64,000 nucleotides of DNA, from the NCBI RefSeq assembly GCF_000156195.1, contig NZ_GG688317.1, positions 1-64,000 of the forward strand, in the 5' to 3' direction. The position numbers were made by a program, and so were the translations under genes. The stretch is from Bacteroides finegoldii DSM 17565. Lineage in GTDB: Bacteria > Bacteroidota > Bacteroidia > Bacteroidales > Bacteroidaceae. Shown here one piece after another: positions 19,979-29,594 of the stretch (the stretch's first letter is position 1; every line of letters begins with the position of its first letter). The notes beneath the pieces were generated by a model. That model did no database searches, had not been told where the DNA came from, and was given only the letters and a program-made list of their open reading frames with translations.

Positions 19979-20334
19979 ATAAGGAAGCATTTTATCGACA
20001 ATAGAGGAAAGATTGTCATTTATCAGACAAAGGATGGGAAAACTTCCATTGATGTGAAGTTGGAGAATGAGACGGTGTGGCTGACACAGGCGCAAATGGC
20101 AGACTTGAAGAGCACCGTACGTCTTCTTTCTAACGTCATCGAACACAAACAATTGCCGCTTTTCTGTTCCTTTGGTTTCTGGAGAAGAACGGTATACTGT
20201 ATAAATCTGATGGTTCGAAGTTAATCGGTAACAATATGCTCGTAGCACTTACGTTAATGATTGCTGAAAGCCGGACGGAAGAAAAGGACGTGATGGTGAA
20301 GGTAGTAATCAATTTGATTAATAAGAATAATTGA
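19979..20334 (+). pseudogene. remnant of a RhuM-family gene
   Basis: One plus-strand frame from about 20,003 reads GKIVIYQTKDGKTSIDVKLE and then NETVWLTQAQMAD. This is the conserved start of RhuM-family proteins, associated with islands and phages, of unsettled function. The similarity then breaks off. Another frame resumes with WFLEKNGILYKSDGSKLI and runs to a stop at 20,332, ending VVINLINKNN. The middle is missing and the frames differ, so this is a deleted, frameshifted relic. The first match is confident; assigning the second part to the same gene is tentative. An antisense frame across this stretch has no recognisable product. Confidence 0.6.
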
Positions 20335-20412
20335 ATGTAGGTCTTATGAATGGGGGATATAAATAATTGAGAGATACCTCGCCGCAAGGTATCTCTCATT
20401 CTATTATAGTCT

Positions 20413-21063
20413 TTACTTTATGGCATTTGTTTCATCCTCTTTTATTTCCGCCTTGCCGTAATATCCCGGCATTGGTACATAAATCGGGTTATAATACGTA
20501 TGGATATTATTCAATTTCTTTTCTTCTTTCAGTCGTTTGATATGGCGGGCGGCCGTGGTGGAGGTAAATCCGCATAACCTTTGAAAATCGATGCGGGTTA
20601 ACATAGGTTTATCGTTGAAGTAATTCGTCAGCAACTTGTCTATCTTTTCATTCGAAAGGGAAGCGGAATGGTTTCTTAGTTTGCTACGCTCCACATGGAC
20701 GACACTGACAGACCTTTTCAACTTGGCGTCTGCCTTGAAACAGATGTTGGCTTTTAGCTTTATCTGATTCGCTTTCAGCTTGGGCGAAGTGATCGGTTCC
20801 TGGCTGTTCAGCTTAACCTGGAAATAACCGATACCATCCAGATGAACGCTTTCTCCTTCGCGGAGACGATAGCCCATGAAGTGGCTCAGTGATTCGAGTA
20901 CCGACTTTACATCCCCTTCGGTCAGAGAAGTGGCCATTTGGATTTCCTTTGCCAGATAATCCGTGTCGATGTGTTGGAAGTTGACCACACGTGCGTGGTA
21001 TGTTTCCTTGTTTTCCTCATCCTTCGGGTGGGGCGTTTTGTACAATTCAAATTGTATTGCCAT
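20413..21063 (-). CDS. HU-like DNA-binding protein with C-terminal extension
   Basis: This 216-aa member of the HU/IHF-related family is common in Bacteroidetes. Residues about 1-125 form the HU-like core (ALVxxL-type helix replaced by SLTEGDVKSVLESLSHFMGY, then the strand pair EGESVHLDGIGYFQVKL). The C-terminal part (about 140-205) looks like a small winged-helix (KIDKLLTNYFNDKPMLTRIDFQRLCGF, TTAARHIKRLKEEKKL). It should bind DNA as a nucleoid or regulatory protein; the target is unknown. It reads away from a block of four palindromic 22-bp repeats that begins 180 bp upstream of its start, which could be its control region. Confidence 0.8.
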   Translation of the reverse strand: MAIQFELYKTPHPKDEENKETYHARVVNFQHIDTDYLAKEIQMATSLTEGDVKSVLESLSHFMGYRLREGESVHLDGIGYFQVKLNSQEPITSPKLKANQIKLKANICFKADAKLKRSVSVVHVERSKLRNHSASLSNEKIDKLLTNYFNDKPMLTRIDFQRLCGFTSTTAARHIKRLKEEKKLNNIHTYYNPIYVPMPGYYGKAEIKEDETNAIK

Positions 21064-21242
21064 TGTATCTTTGTTTTTATTGTTATATAGCTGTCGCTTG
21101 CTTGGTGTAGAGCTACTGCTTACTTTCTGTCAAGCTACTGCCTGTTTGCCGCCAAGTGGCTTTATATATACATTGTCCTGCCTTTGTTGTTGGATTAAGG
21201 TATAAGGATAGTTGCCTTCCGGAGCCTTTATCATTAGTTTGT

Positions 21243-21318
21243 CACGGCCGTGACGAGATCTCTTCATGGGCGTGGTAGGATCTTCTCACGGCTGTGGTAG
21301 GAAATCTTCATGGCCGTG
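21243..21318. repeat. four palindromic motifs at exact 22-bp period
   Basis: CACGGCCGTG (21243), CATGGGCGTG (21265), CACGGCTGTG (21287) and CATGGCCGTG (21309) begin exactly 22 bp apart. The first is embedded in a 14-bp perfect palindrome, GTCACGGCCGTGAC (21241-21254). The 12-bp spacers are also related, of the form RYRRGAWMTYTT. All four motifs face the same side of the helix, as expected for cooperative binding of a dimeric protein. The block lies between the leftward HU-like gene and the rightward AAA-ATPase gene. The rest of 21,064-21,516 shows only a -7 box for the ATPase gene. Confidence 0.75.
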
Positions 21319-21465
21319 AAGAATAGACTATATCGACCTCAAAGGTAAACTATATAAGGGAGAAAAGCAAATGATTTCCGCTTGTTTGAGTAATTCGTCC
21401 CGTATGTTTCATGTGATATACCGGTGATTTCATAGTCGGATGGGCTTTTCTTAGAAAAAAAGTCC

Positions 21466-21473
21466 TATCTTTG
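21466..21473 (+). promoter_or_regulatory. -7 box of the AAA-ATPase gene
   Basis: TATCTTTG matches the Bacteroides TAnnTTTG element and puts the start point near 21,480. A codon at 21,493 would leave only about 13 nt of leader with no ribosome site. The codon at 21,517 has AAAGGAG about 10 nt before it. Confidence 0.5.
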
Positions 21474-21516
21474 TACAACGTGTCATACGCTAATGAATGG
21501 AAAGGAGAAACAGATA

Positions 21517-23085
21517 ATGAAGCAGAGGATTTACCCTATCGGCATACAGAGCTTTGAGAAGTTGCGTAGGGATGGCTATATTTACGTAGATAAGACAGCG
21601 TTGATTTATAAATTAGTGACTACCGGAAGCTATTATTTTCTCAGTCGTCCGCGTCGTTTCGGCAAAAGCCTGCTGCTTTCTACATTGGAAGCTTACTTTC
21701 GTGGAAAGCGGGAATTGTTTGAAGGGCTGGCGATAGAACAACTGGAACAGAATTGGACGGTACGTCCCGTTTTGCATCTAGACTTGAATATCGGGAAGTA
21801 TGATGCACCGGACAGCCTGGACAAAATATTGGACAATGCTTTGACTGTTTGGGAGGAACAGTATGGTACGGGACCTAGTGAAACGACTCTTGCCCTCCGC
21901 TTTAAAGGAATCGTACAGCGTGCGGTGGAGCAGACCGGTCACCGTGTCGCCATCCTTGTGGATGAATACGACAAACCTATGTTGCAGGCTATCGGCAACG
22001 AAGAGTTGCAGAAGGAGTACCGTAATACGCTGAAACCTTTCTATGGCGTACTGAAAACGATGGACGGATACATCAAACTTGGTTTCCTGACAGGCGTGAC
22101 CAAATTTGGAAAGGTGAGTGTGTTCAGCGACCTGAACAATCTGAAGGATATCTCCATGCGCCGTGATTATATTGATATTTGCGGCATTACAGACAAGGAA
22201 CTGCATCGTTATTTTGACAAAGACCTGCATACCCTTGCCGATGTACAAGGATTGGATTATGAGACCGTTTGTCTTGAAGTGCAGAAACGCTACGACGGAT
22301 ATCATTTCAATTTCAACACGCCCGGCATTTACAATCCTTTCAGCCTGCTCAATACTTTTGATGCAATGGCGTTCGGCAGTTATTGGTTTGCCACAGGCAC
22401 TCCTTCTTATCTTGTCTACTTATTGAAGAAACATCATTACCGTCTTGAAGAGATTGAAAAGGTGGAAGTTACGGAAGATGTGTTGGACAGCATTGATTCC
22501 GAAGGCACAAATCCCATACCTGTCATTTATCAGAGTGGCTATTTGACTATCAAAGACTACGACCCGGAATTCGGTCTTTATACGTTGGATTATCCCAATC
22601 GTGAGGTGGAAGAGGGATTCGTGAAATATCTGATGCCTTTCTATATCGATAAGAGTGAGGCGGAGGCACCGTTCGAAATTCGTAGATTTGTGGGAGAAGT
22701 ACGTAATGGTAATATTGACGGTTTCTTCCATCGTCTGCAAAGTTTCTTTGCAGATGCTCCGTACGAAGTCATTGTCGGTCAGGATCCGGTACGCAATGTT
22801 GAACTTTTCTTCCAGAATGTTCTTTTCATTGTCTTTCGTTTGGCGGGTTTCTATACTCAGGTGGAGTATCACACTTCTCGCGGACGTATTGATTTGGTCT
22901 TGAAAACCGATAAGTTTATCTATGTGATGGAGTTCAAGCAGGGGGCTACTGCTGAGGAGGCTTTGGCACAAATCAATGAGAAAGGGTATGCCGACGCTTT
23001 TGCTTCCGATTCACGGACATTATATAAAATAGGTGTAAGCTTCAGTGACGAACAACGTAACATTGAACGGTGGTTGGCGGAGTGA
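21517..23085 (+). CDS. AAA-ATPase-like/PD-(D/E)XK nuclease superfamily protein (DUF1703 type)
   Basis: This protein of about 522 aa belongs to a group expanded in gut Bacteroides. The N-terminal AAA-ATPase-like domain has PIGIQSFEKLR, a Walker A-like SRPRRFGKSLLLSTL (about residues 44-58) and a Walker B-like VAILVDEYDKPM (about 146-157). The C-terminus carries a PD-(D/E)XK-type nuclease core, with the acid in GRIDLVLKTD and the ExK in VMEFKQG (about 465-485). The biological role is unsettled; many copies per genome suggest selfish or defence-related behaviour. I start it at the second ATG (21,517) because of the AAAGGAG upstream and because the family begins there; 21,493 is the alternative. 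It stands alone, bordered by a repeat hairpin. Confidence 0.85.
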   Translation: MKQRIYPIGIQSFEKLRRDGYIYVDKTALIYKLVTTGSYYFLSRPRRFGKSLLLSTLEAYFRGKRELFEGLAIEQLEQNWTVRPVLHLDLNIGKYDAPDSLDKILDNALTVWEEQYGTGPSETTLALRFKGIVQRAVEQTGHRVAILVDEYDKPMLQAIGNEELQKEYRNTLKPFYGVLKTMDGYIKLGFLTGVTKFGKVSVFSDLNNLKDISMRRDYIDICGITDKELHRYFDKDLHTLADVQGLDYETVCLEVQKRYDGYHFNFNTPGIYNPFSLLNTFDAMAFGSYWFATGTPSYLVYLLKKHHYRLEEIEKVEVTEDVLDSIDSEGTNPIPVIYQSGYLTIKDYDPEFGLYTLDYPNREVEEGFVKYLMPFYIDKSEAEAPFEIRRFVGEVRNGNIDGFFHRLQSFFADAPYEVIVGQDPVRNVELFFQNVLFIVFRLAGFYTQVEYHTSRGRIDLVLKTDKFIYVMEFKQGATAEEALAQINEKGYADAFASDSRTLYKIGVSFSDEQRNIERWLAE

Positions 23086-23111
23086 CTGGACGGTGATAAG
23101 TGACAGGTATA

Positions 23112-23140
23112 GGTGATAGGTTAAAAAACAACCTATCACC
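23112..23140. repeat. hairpin and degenerate GGTGATAGGT repeats
   Basis: GGTGATAGGTT (23112-23122) pairs perfectly with AACCTATCACC (23130-23140) around a loop of AAAAAAC. Related copies of GGTGATA occur just before (GGTGATAAGT at about 23,092) and after (GGTGATAGGTGATAG at about 23,180). There is no T-run, so it resembles a small palindromic repeat more than a classical terminator. Confidence 0.55.
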
Positions 23141-23234
23141 GCCGGAAACCCCGATGAATAAGGTGTTTGATTGCCGTCGGTGATAGGTGATAGAGAAAAG
23201 TGATTTTTCTATATAGGAGAGAAGAAGTTCTTGT

Positions 23235-24818
23235 TTATTTCAACTTCTTCCCGTATTCATCCGAATTCAGTATTTCCAAAGCCTTTTGTACACTTTCGTT
23301 CGTTGTGTTCATTACCCGGAAATATTCGGTCATGTCCCAAAGGTCGCGGGCAATCAGTGCTTTGAGCTGCGTTTTGATAAGTGGGAGTGCTTTCTGATAT
23401 TGTTCTTCATTGAACTTCACACCCTCTTTCTCGCCCATCTCCCGCAAAGTAGCCAACATATTATCGTCAATGACAAACTTCTCGTTGAATGATTCGAACT
23501 TCTTATACTTGTTAGCTAATTCTTTCCGGTGTTCCTCAATAAACTGCATGGTAAATTTGATGATAACCCCTTTGCCTACCAGGTTCCGGTGATAATCCGT
23601 ATACAATGTCGTATCGATTGGTACGAAATAATCGGGCATGATACCACCACCTCCATACACAGTACGTCCTAGTTTTTTAGTCTGTACCTTTAATGAATCC
23701 GGGAAGTGAATGCTGTCGGCATTCATCAGTTCACCATGATTGAAACGGTCGATGAGGTCTTTGTTGTAATCGACCGTACTGCCATACGGCTTTTGGATAG
23801 AACGTCCCGATGGAGTATAGTAACGGGCGATAGTCAGACGAATCATAGAACCATCCGGCAAATCGATAGGACGTTGCACCAAGCCTTTGCCGAAAGAACG
23901 GCGGCCTACAATAATTCCTCTGTCCCAATCCTGTACCGCACCGCTGACAATTTCGCTGGCGGAAGCTGTATACTCGTCCACCAATATGATGAGGCGGCCA
24001 TTACGGAAGTCTCCGTTACCTTTGGCATAGAAATCACTACGCTTGGCGGTCCTACCTTCGGTATATACAATCAGTTCTTTTTGTCCCAAGAATTCGTTGG
24101 CAAGGTCAATGGCTGCATTGAGATAACCGCCTCCGTTTCCTTGCAGGTCAAGAATCATATCTTTCATTCCTTTCTTCTGGAGGTCCTTCATTGCTTTTTT
24201 GAACTCTTCGGCAGTTGTTGCTCCGAAGCGGTTGATACGGATATAACCCGTTTTAGGTTGAATCATATAAGAGGCGTCGAGACTAAGGATAGGTATCTTA
24301 TCTCTCTTTACTGTAAACAATAAAGGCTCCTTTACACCGCGACGAACGATTGTCAGATTGACTTTCGAACCTTTCGGGCCACGAAGACGCTTCATGATAT
24401 CTTCCGTACTCATTTTCACCCCGGCAATAGCGCTGTCGTTCACGGCAATGATGCGGTCACCGGCAAGGATACCGACTTTCTCGGAAGGTCCGTTGCTGAC
24501 AGGCTGTACCACCAACAGGGTGTCTTCTATCATCTGGAATTGTACTCCGATACCCTCGAAGTTACCTTGGAGCGGTTCGTTCATTTTCTTCACTTCCTCT
24601 GCATCCGAGTAAGTAGAGTGCGGATCGAGTTGTGCCAACATCTTGATGATGGCTTCTTCTACCAACTTGTCTTCATCTACTTTGTCCACATAGAAATTGG
24701 AGATTGCAAACTCTGCCATTTGCAACTTACGCATAGCAGCCGAACCGAAGTTCTGAGCTTGTACTGTAAGTATTGTCCCCAGACAAACTAAGAGGACGTA
24801 TATTTTCATTCTATTCAT
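23235..24818 (-). CDS. S41 family C-terminal processing peptidase
   Basis: This 527-aa periplasmic serine protease is of the CtpA/Prc type and trims C-terminal tails of envelope proteins. Its signal peptide is MNRMKIYVLLVCLGTILTVQA. The PDZ domain runs about 80-165 (GNFEGIGVQFQMIEDTLLVV, then AGDRIIAVND). The S41 catalytic core has the nucleophile Ser in DEYTASASEI and the general-base Lys in GRRSFGKGLVQ (about residues 290-320). It is complete and of normal family length. It is the last gene of a leftward run after coaD, 67 bp away, and that gap ends in a short duplicated sequence. The substrate is not deducible. Confidence 0.93.
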   Translation of the reverse strand: MNRMKIYVLLVCLGTILTVQAQNFGSAAMRKLQMAEFAISNFYVDKVDEDKLVEEAIIKMLAQLDPHSTYSDAEEVKKMNEPLQGNFEGIGVQFQMIEDTLLVVQPVSNGPSEKVGILAGDRIIAVNDSAIAGVKMSTEDIMKRLRGPKGSKVNLTIVRRGVKEPLLFTVKRDKIPILSLDASYMIQPKTGYIRINRFGATTAEEFKKAMKDLQKKGMKDMILDLQGNGGGYLNAAIDLANEFLGQKELIVYTEGRTAKRSDFYAKGNGDFRNGRLIILVDEYTASASEIVSGAVQDWDRGIIVGRRSFGKGLVQRPIDLPDGSMIRLTIARYYTPSGRSIQKPYGSTVDYNKDLIDRFNHGELMNADSIHFPDSLKVQTKKLGRTVYGGGGIMPDYFVPIDTTLYTDYHRNLVGKGVIIKFTMQFIEEHRKELANKYKKFESFNEKFVIDDNMLATLREMGEKEGVKFNEEQYQKALPLIKTQLKALIARDLWDMTEYFRVMNTTNESVQKALEILNSDEYGKKLK

Positions 24819-24860
24819 AATCTTACTTTATATAATATAATTGCCGGATACGTCTACATC

Positions 24861-24887
24861 ATTCTCAACTCTCCATTCTCAACTCTC
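24861..24887. repeat. 13-bp direct repeat at the end of coaD
   Basis: ATTCTCAACTCTC occurs twice (24861-24873 and 24875-24887), and the second copy overlaps the coaD stop. Such short tandem duplications are common between Bacteroides genes. No function is assigned. Confidence 0.5.
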
Positions 24888-25341
24888 AACTTATCACCAT
24901 TCCTTCGGGAATAAACTGGCTGATATCTTTGTTGTAAGTTAATAATTCGCGTACAATCGTGGAGCTGACACAAGTCTGTTCGGGTTCAGTGAAAAGTAAG
25001 ATGGTTTCAATGCCTGCCAGCTTACGGTTGATGTCGGCAATTGTCTCTTCATATTCGAAGTCTTTCACCGTACGAATGCCACGAACGATAAACTTAGCGC
25101 CTACTTCCTGTGCAAAATCGATAGTCAGACAGTTGTACGACATTACTTGTATACGAGGCTCGTCTTTGTAAAGTTCCCGGATCATCTGTTCCCTTTTTTC
25201 AATGGGGAAGTACGTGTTTTTGTTCTCATTGATACCGATTCCTATCACGATTTCGTCCATAAAGGTAAGTGCACGTTTCACTACCGAATAATGTCCGATG
25301 GTGAAGGGGTCGAATGTACCCGGAAATATTGCTTTTCTCAT
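24886..25341 (-). CDS. coaD: phosphopantetheine adenylyltransferase
   Basis: This 151-aa enzyme transfers AMP to 4'-phosphopantetheine, the fourth step of coenzyme A synthesis. The nucleotidyltransferase signature [14 protein letters not shown] (residues 8-21, with T/HxGH) is intact, as are the phosphate-binding [14 protein letters not shown] and the C-terminal SSTIVRELL. Length is normal for the family. Its start overlaps the parE stop by 4 bp (25338-25341), so translation is probably coupled. Confidence 0.95.
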   Translation of the reverse strand: MRKAIFPGTFDPFTIGHYSVVKRALTFMDEIVIGIGINENKNTYFPIEKREQMIRELYKDEPRIQVMSYNCLTIDFAQEVGAKFIVRGIRTVKDFEYEETIADINRKLAGIETILLFTEPEQTCVSSTIVRELLTYNKDISQFIPEGMVIS

Positions 25342-27215
25342 GATGCCAAGTCTTCTTCTATAACCAGATTGTCTATAATAAAGTTTTGTCGTTCCATAGT
25401 ATTCTTACCCATGTAGAATTCAAGCAGTTCTTTCACTGCGTCCGTCTTGCGCAAAGTTACCTGTTCCAAACGCATATCCTTACCGATAAAGTGCTTGAAT
25501 TCGTCCGGTGAGATCTCTCCCAGACCTTTGAATCGTGTGATTTCCGGATTCGGGCTTAGCTCTTCAATGGCGTTGATACGTTCTTCGTCAGAATAACAAT
25601 AAATGGTCTTTTTCTTGTTGCGTACGCGGAACAAAGGAGTTTGCAGGATATATACATGCCCTTTCTTGATGAGATCGGGGAAGAATTGCAGGAAGAAAGT
25701 AATCATCAGCAGACGGATGTGCATACCGTCCACATCGGCATCGGTTGCTACGATTACCTTGTTGTAACGCAACCCGTCCAAACCATCCTCTATATTAAGG
25801 GCAGCTTGAAGAAGGTTGAACTCCTCATTTTCGTAAACTACCTTCTTGGTCAGTCCGAACGAGTTCAACGGTTTACCGCGAAGGCTGAATACAGCTTGGG
25901 TAGTCACGTCACGGCTTTTGGTGATGGAGCCGCTTGCAGAGTCTCCCTCAGTGATAAAGATGCAAGATTCTTCTTCCAGTCCTTTTCCTTTCGGGTCGTT
26001 CAGATGAATGCGGCAATCGCGCAACTTGCGGTTGTGAAGGTTGGCTTTCTTCGCACGTTCGCGGGCAAGTTTCGTCACGCCTGCGATGGCTTTACGTTCC
26101 TTTTCCGACTCCTGTATCTTTTGTTGTATCGTTTCGGCTATGTCCGCATTCTTGTGCAGGAAGTTATCGACTTCCAGTTTGATGAAATCACCTACATACT
26201 TGTTGACTGTGATACCACCGGGAGCCATATTGGTAGAACCCAGTTTGGTCTTGGTCTGGCTCTCGAAGATCGGTTCTTCCACATTGACGGCAATGGCGGC
26301 AACCAATCCGTTGCGGATATCGGTATAGTCCATGTTCTTGTTGAAGAACTCTTTAATGGTACGGGCGATATGCTCCTTGAAAGCACTCTGATGCGTACCT
26401 CCTTGAGTAGTATGCTGACCGTTGACGAAAGAGTAGTATTCTTCTCCGTATTGTCCGGTATGAGTGAAGGCGATTTCGATATCTTCCCCTTTCAGATGGA
26501 TGATCGGGTAAAGTCCGGTTGCCGTCATGTTGTCGTTCAAAAGGTCTACCAGACCGTTGCGCGACAGAATACGGTGTCCGTTATAAATGATGGCAAGTCC
26601 CGTATTGAGATACGTGTAGTTGCGCAGCATTGTCTCGATAAATTCGGGTTTGAAGCTGTAATTCAGGAATAATGTATTGTCCGGTTCGAAGAAGATATAA
26701 GTTCCGTTGTCCTCTTCGGTGTTCTGTGTCTCGTCCGCCAGCAACTCTCCTTTGGAGAAAGTGGCGATACGTACCTTGCCGTCGCGGTAGCTTCGTACCT
26801 CGAAACGGGAACTGAGGGCATTGACAGCTTTTACACCGACTCCATTCAGTCCGACACTTTTTTTGAAAGCCTTGCTGTCGTATTTGCCGCCTGTATTCAG
26901 CATACTGACAGCTTCAATCAGTTTTCCTTGCGGAATGCCTCGTCCGTAGTCGCGAACGCTGACACGAAGATTCTCCTCGACAATGATTTCGATTTTCTTA
27001 CCGGCCTGCATTTTGAACTCGTCAATACTGTTGTCAATTACTTCTTTCAGGAGGACATAGATTCCGTCTTCGGCGTGCGCGCCGTCGCCCAGTCTACCGA
27101 TATACATACCGGGACGTGTGCGGACATGTTCCATGTCGCTCAAGTGGCGGATGTTGTCGTCAGTGTACTCTACTGCATCGTTGTTGTCTACAGGTATCAA
27201 TTCGTTCTCTTCCAT
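25338..27215 (-). CDS. parE: DNA topoisomerase IV subunit B
   Basis: This 625-aa ATPase subunit of type IIA topoisomerase works with ParC to unlink replicated chromosomes. The GHKL ATP site shows [17 protein letters not shown] and [14 protein letters not shown]. The transducer domain follows. The TOPRIM domain has EGDSASGS and the acidic triad in [12 protein letters not shown]. The C-terminal tail is short, without the long GyrB insertion seen in some bacteria. The ParE call over GyrB rests on the short length and on sequence features such as YIGRLGDG and the [14 protein letters not shown] segment, so it is likely but not absolute. It lies 5 bp after the upstream acetyltransferase-like gene and overlaps coaD. 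Confidence 0.88.
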   Translation of the reverse strand: MEENELIPVDNNDAVEYTDDNIRHLSDMEHVRTRPGMYIGRLGDGAHAEDGIYVLLKEVIDNSIDEFKMQAGKKIEIIVEENLRVSVRDYGRGIPQGKLIEAVSMLNTGGKYDSKAFKKSVGLNGVGVKAVNALSSRFEVRSYRDGKVRIATFSKGELLADETQNTEEDNGTYIFFEPDNTLFLNYSFKPEFIETMLRNYTYLNTGLAIIYNGHRILSRNGLVDLLNDNMTATGLYPIIHLKGEDIEIAFTHTGQYGEEYYSFVNGQHTTQGGTHQSAFKEHIARTIKEFFNKNMDYTDIRNGLVAAIAVNVEEPIFESQTKTKLGSTNMAPGGITVNKYVGDFIKLEVDNFLHKNADIAETIQQKIQESEKERKAIAGVTKLARERAKKANLHNRKLRDCRIHLNDPKGKGLEEESCIFITEGDSASGSITKSRDVTTQAVFSLRGKPLNSFGLTKKVVYENEEFNLLQAALNIEDGLDGLRYNKVIVATDADVDGMHIRLLMITFFLQFFPDLIKKGHVYILQTPLFRVRNKKKTIYCYSDEERINAIEELSPNPEITRFKGLGEISPDEFKHFIGKDMRLEQVTLRKTDAVKELLEFYMGKNTMERQNFIIDNLVIEEDLAS

Positions 27216-27220
27216 AGCTT

Positions 27221-28357
27221 TTATTTTATCTCTTTAATGAACGCACGGCGGCGCTTATGTTGTTGAGTATCAAAGTAATCCCATTGTGCCTGGACTTTTC
27301 CGTTCAGTTCCAGTTCGGGGTTGCTTTCTGCAAAGATAAAACCTAATTTTTGATAAACCGGAATTAAATCGGAAAATAACAAAGCGTTAACACCTTTATT
27401 CTGATATTCGGGTTTCACGGCAACGAGTAGTAAATCAAGCATTTTGGCACGACGTTTCATGAATAATGCTTTTAGCAGATAGAACCATCCTAAAGGCAAC
27501 AACCGCCCGTGCGATTTTTGCAGGGCTTCGGCAAGGGATGGCATGGAGATTCCTACGCAGACCAGTTCGTCGTTGGCGTCGGTGATGAGGGTTACCATGC
27601 GCAAATCGAGAATAGGCAGATACATTCTTACATACTGATCAATTTGCTTTTGGGTCAGAGGTGAATATCCGTAGAGGGGACTATAAGCTTCGTTCATCAG
27701 TTCGAATATCTTCTGTCCATAGTCTTTGGCTATTTTCTTTCCGGAGGTATATTTCTTTATCTTGAGGTTATATTTGCGTTGAATCAGTTCGGAGATACGC
27801 TTATGTTTGTCGGGGATGGTCTCCGGTATGTAGATTTTGTATTCTACCCAGTCGGCATCTTTCTCGAAACCGAGTTTCTCCATGTGTACCGGATAGTAGG
27901 GATGGTTGTAGATGGTGGCCATCGTGCTGAGTTGGTCGAAACCTTCCACCAGCATACCTTCTGCGTCGAAGTCGGTAAATCCGAGAGGTCCGACAATGTG
28001 AGTCATGCCCCGTTCCTTCCCCCAATCTTCTACGGTTCTTATCAGTGCGGAGGATACTTCCGGGTCGTCGATGAAATCAATCCATCCGAAACGGACGTTC
28101 TTGGAACCCCATTTTTCGTTAGCGCGGTTGTTGATGATAGCGGCTACACGACCTACTATCTTATCGTCTTGGTAGGCGAGGAAGTAATCGGCTTCACAGA
28201 ACTCGAACGCTGCGTTTTTCTTCTTGTTGAATGTGTTAAGCATATCGTCATACAGGTCGGGCACGGAATAGGGGTTATCCTTATACATCCTGTAATTGAA
28301 ACGAATAAATTTCTTAAGTTCTCTCTTCGTAGAGACTTTCTTGATTGTAATAGCCAT
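27221..28357 (-). CDS. GNAT-like acyltransferase, function unknown
   Basis: This 378-aa protein is conserved in Bacteroidetes and has acetyltransferase-fold features. The N-terminal part contains [20 protein letters not shown], a typical GNAT strand with the beta-bulge. It is followed by [18 protein letters not shown] and [24 protein letters not shown]. The C-terminal half repeats the pattern ([20 protein letters not shown], then [25 protein letters not shown]). QNKGV resembles the acetyl-CoA pyrophosphate loop Q/RxxGx. Two GNAT-like halves are therefore likely. The substrate is unknown. It is first in a probable operon with parE, coaD and the S41 protease; a TATCTTTG -7 box lies at 28382-28389 (minus). 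Confidence 0.7.
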   Translation of the reverse strand: MAITIKKVSTKRELKKFIRFNYRMYKDNPYSVPDLYDDMLNTFNKKKNAAFEFCEADYFLAYQDDKIVGRVAAIINNRANEKWGSKNVRFGWIDFIDDPEVSSALIRTVEDWGKERGMTHIVGPLGFTDFDAEGMLVEGFDQLSTMATIYNHPYYPVHMEKLGFEKDADWVEYKIYIPETIPDKHKRISELIQRKYNLKIKKYTSGKKIAKDYGQKIFELMNEAYSPLYGYSPLTQKQIDQYVRMYLPILDLRMVTLITDANDELVCVGISMPSLAEALQKSHGRLLPLGWFYLLKALFMKRRAKMLDLLLVAVKPEYQNKGVNALLFSDLIPVYQKLGFIFAESNPELELNGKVQAQWDYFDTQQHKRRRAFIKEIK

Positions 28358-28381
28358 ATCTCGTATTTATGATTCAGGAAG

Positions 28382-28389
28382 CAAAGATA
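28382..28389 (-). promoter_or_regulatory. -7 box upstream of the acetyltransferase-parE-coaD operon
   Basis: TATCTTTG on the minus strand matches TAnnTTTG. The start point would be near 28,375, leaving an 18-nt leader before the 28,357 start. Confidence 0.5.
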
Positions 28390-28469
28390 CGTGATAATCT
28401 TTAAATTACAACGCGCAGGACGGCAAAAACTGTGTACGGGGGATGAGCTGCCAAAAATTGACGGATGGT

Positions 28470-29462
28470 TTAGGTATTGTAAATCAATACTAATGTATAA
28501 GCTATATAGCAAACCACCATGATACTTCCCTCTATTCGTGTAATCGTTCGTTTGGCGAAGAATAGCCCGAAGAACCAGAGCAGGATACCGGAACCTACTA
28601 ATGTGAATAAGTCGAAGTTAGTAATTCCGCTAAGATGGAGCGGGGTGATACTTGCACTGCATCCCAATACGAAGAAGATATTGAAAAGATTGCTTCCTAT
28701 TACATTACCGATGGCAATCTCCGGATTTTTCTTCAATGCGGCAACGATGGAAGTGGCAAGTTCGGGCAGAGAAGTGCCTCCCGCTACCAAAGTCAGGCCG
28801 ATAATCGATTCACTGACTCCCAGACTGCGGGCAATACCAGTGGCTCCATCGACAAATAACTGTCCTCCGTATATAAGTGCAGCTAGACCGCCGATGATAT
28901 ATAGAGTGGATTTCCACCAGGGGAGCGATTTGATTTCCTCTTCTTCGGCGGAGTGCTCGGCTGGCTGCGCATTGTCCGTTATAGGCTTGGAAGGACCAGA
29001 GGAAGCGATAGCAAATGTATATCCCATAAAGATGGCGAAAAAGCAAAGCAATAACAGACCGTCTACTCTATTTAGAATGTTCTCTGATGCCTTGTCCAGA
29101 AAGACATCGTTGGCACAAACCAGTAAAATGATTGAAGAGAGTATGCAGAGCGGTATTTCTTTTCTGAGCGTATTACGGGTGATGACAATCGGGGCAAATA
29201 GGGCGGTGCAGCCTACGATCATCAATGTATTGAAAATATTGCTTCCCACTACATTACCGATAGCGATGTCCGCACTGCCTTTGAGAGCGGAAGAAACGCT
29301 GACCGTCAGTTCTGGGGCAGAAGTTCCGAATGCGACAATAGTAAGCCCGATAACGATAGGCGGAATGCGAAAGCGTTTGGCTACTGAGGCAGAACCGTCT
29401 GTTAATCCGTTGGCACCTAGAAGAATGAGGATAAGTCCTCCTATAAGAAATAATATATTCAT
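28470..29462 (-). CDS. calcium/sodium antiporter (CaCA family)
   Basis: This inner-membrane exchanger of about 330 aa is of the YrbG/NCKX-like type, with two inverted halves of five helices. The alpha-1 repeat shows GTSAPELTVSVSSAL and GNVVGSNIFNTLMIVG. The alpha-2 repeat shows GGTSLPELATSIVAALK and GNVIGSNLFNIFFVLG. These carry the ion-binding Glu and Asn residues. The start at 29,462 (MNILFLIGGLILILLGANGL) is chosen because a TATCTTTG -7 box at 29483-29490 lies upstream of it but downstream of the longer in-frame start at 29,495. Complete; no operon partner. Confidence 0.9.
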   Translation of the reverse strand: MNILFLIGGLILILLGANGLTDGSASVAKRFRIPPIVIGLTIVAFGTSAPELTVSVSSALKGSADIAIGNVVGSNIFNTLMIVGCTALFAPIVITRNTLRKEIPLCILSSIILLVCANDVFLDKASENILNRVDGLLLLCFFAIFMGYTFAIASSGPSKPITDNAQPAEHSAEEEEIKSLPWWKSTLYIIGGLAALIYGGQLFVDGATGIARSLGVSESIIGLTLVAGGTSLPELATSIVAALKKNPEIAIGNVIGSNLFNIFFVLGCSASITPLHLSGITNFDLFTLVGSGILLWFFGLFFAKRTITRIEGSIMVVCYIAYTLVLIYNT

Positions 29463-29482
29463 AGCTTTTTCTGTTTGAATTG

Positions 29483-29490
29483 CAAAGATA
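29483..29490 (-). promoter_or_regulatory. -7 box of the Na+/Ca2+ exchanger gene
   Basis: TATCTTTG on the minus strand fits the Bacteroides -7 consensus. It supports transcription from about 29,476 and decides the start codon at 29,462. Confidence 0.5.
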
Positions 29491-29594
29491 ATCAATTTAG
29501 GAATTGTAATGTCAAAAACAATCCGTATGTTTGCTCTGTTTTAGTAAAAAAGAAGTGGATTAACCTTAATTTGTAATCATTTGAATAGTAGAAT

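Noticed and set aside
19904..20248. 114-aa leftward frame after the PUL
   Set aside because: It is antisense to the RhuM-like remnant, which has the better evidence.
21243..21318. CRISPR array
   Set aside because: The 22-bp units follow each other directly without unique spacers, and no cas gene is near.
25641..26672. 343-aa frame opposite parE
   Set aside because: Shadow of parE; no motif and no start signals.
28519..29478. 319-aa frame opposite the exchanger gene
   Set aside because: The minus strand encodes a textbook CaCA exchanger with both alpha repeats; the opposite frame has none of its own features.
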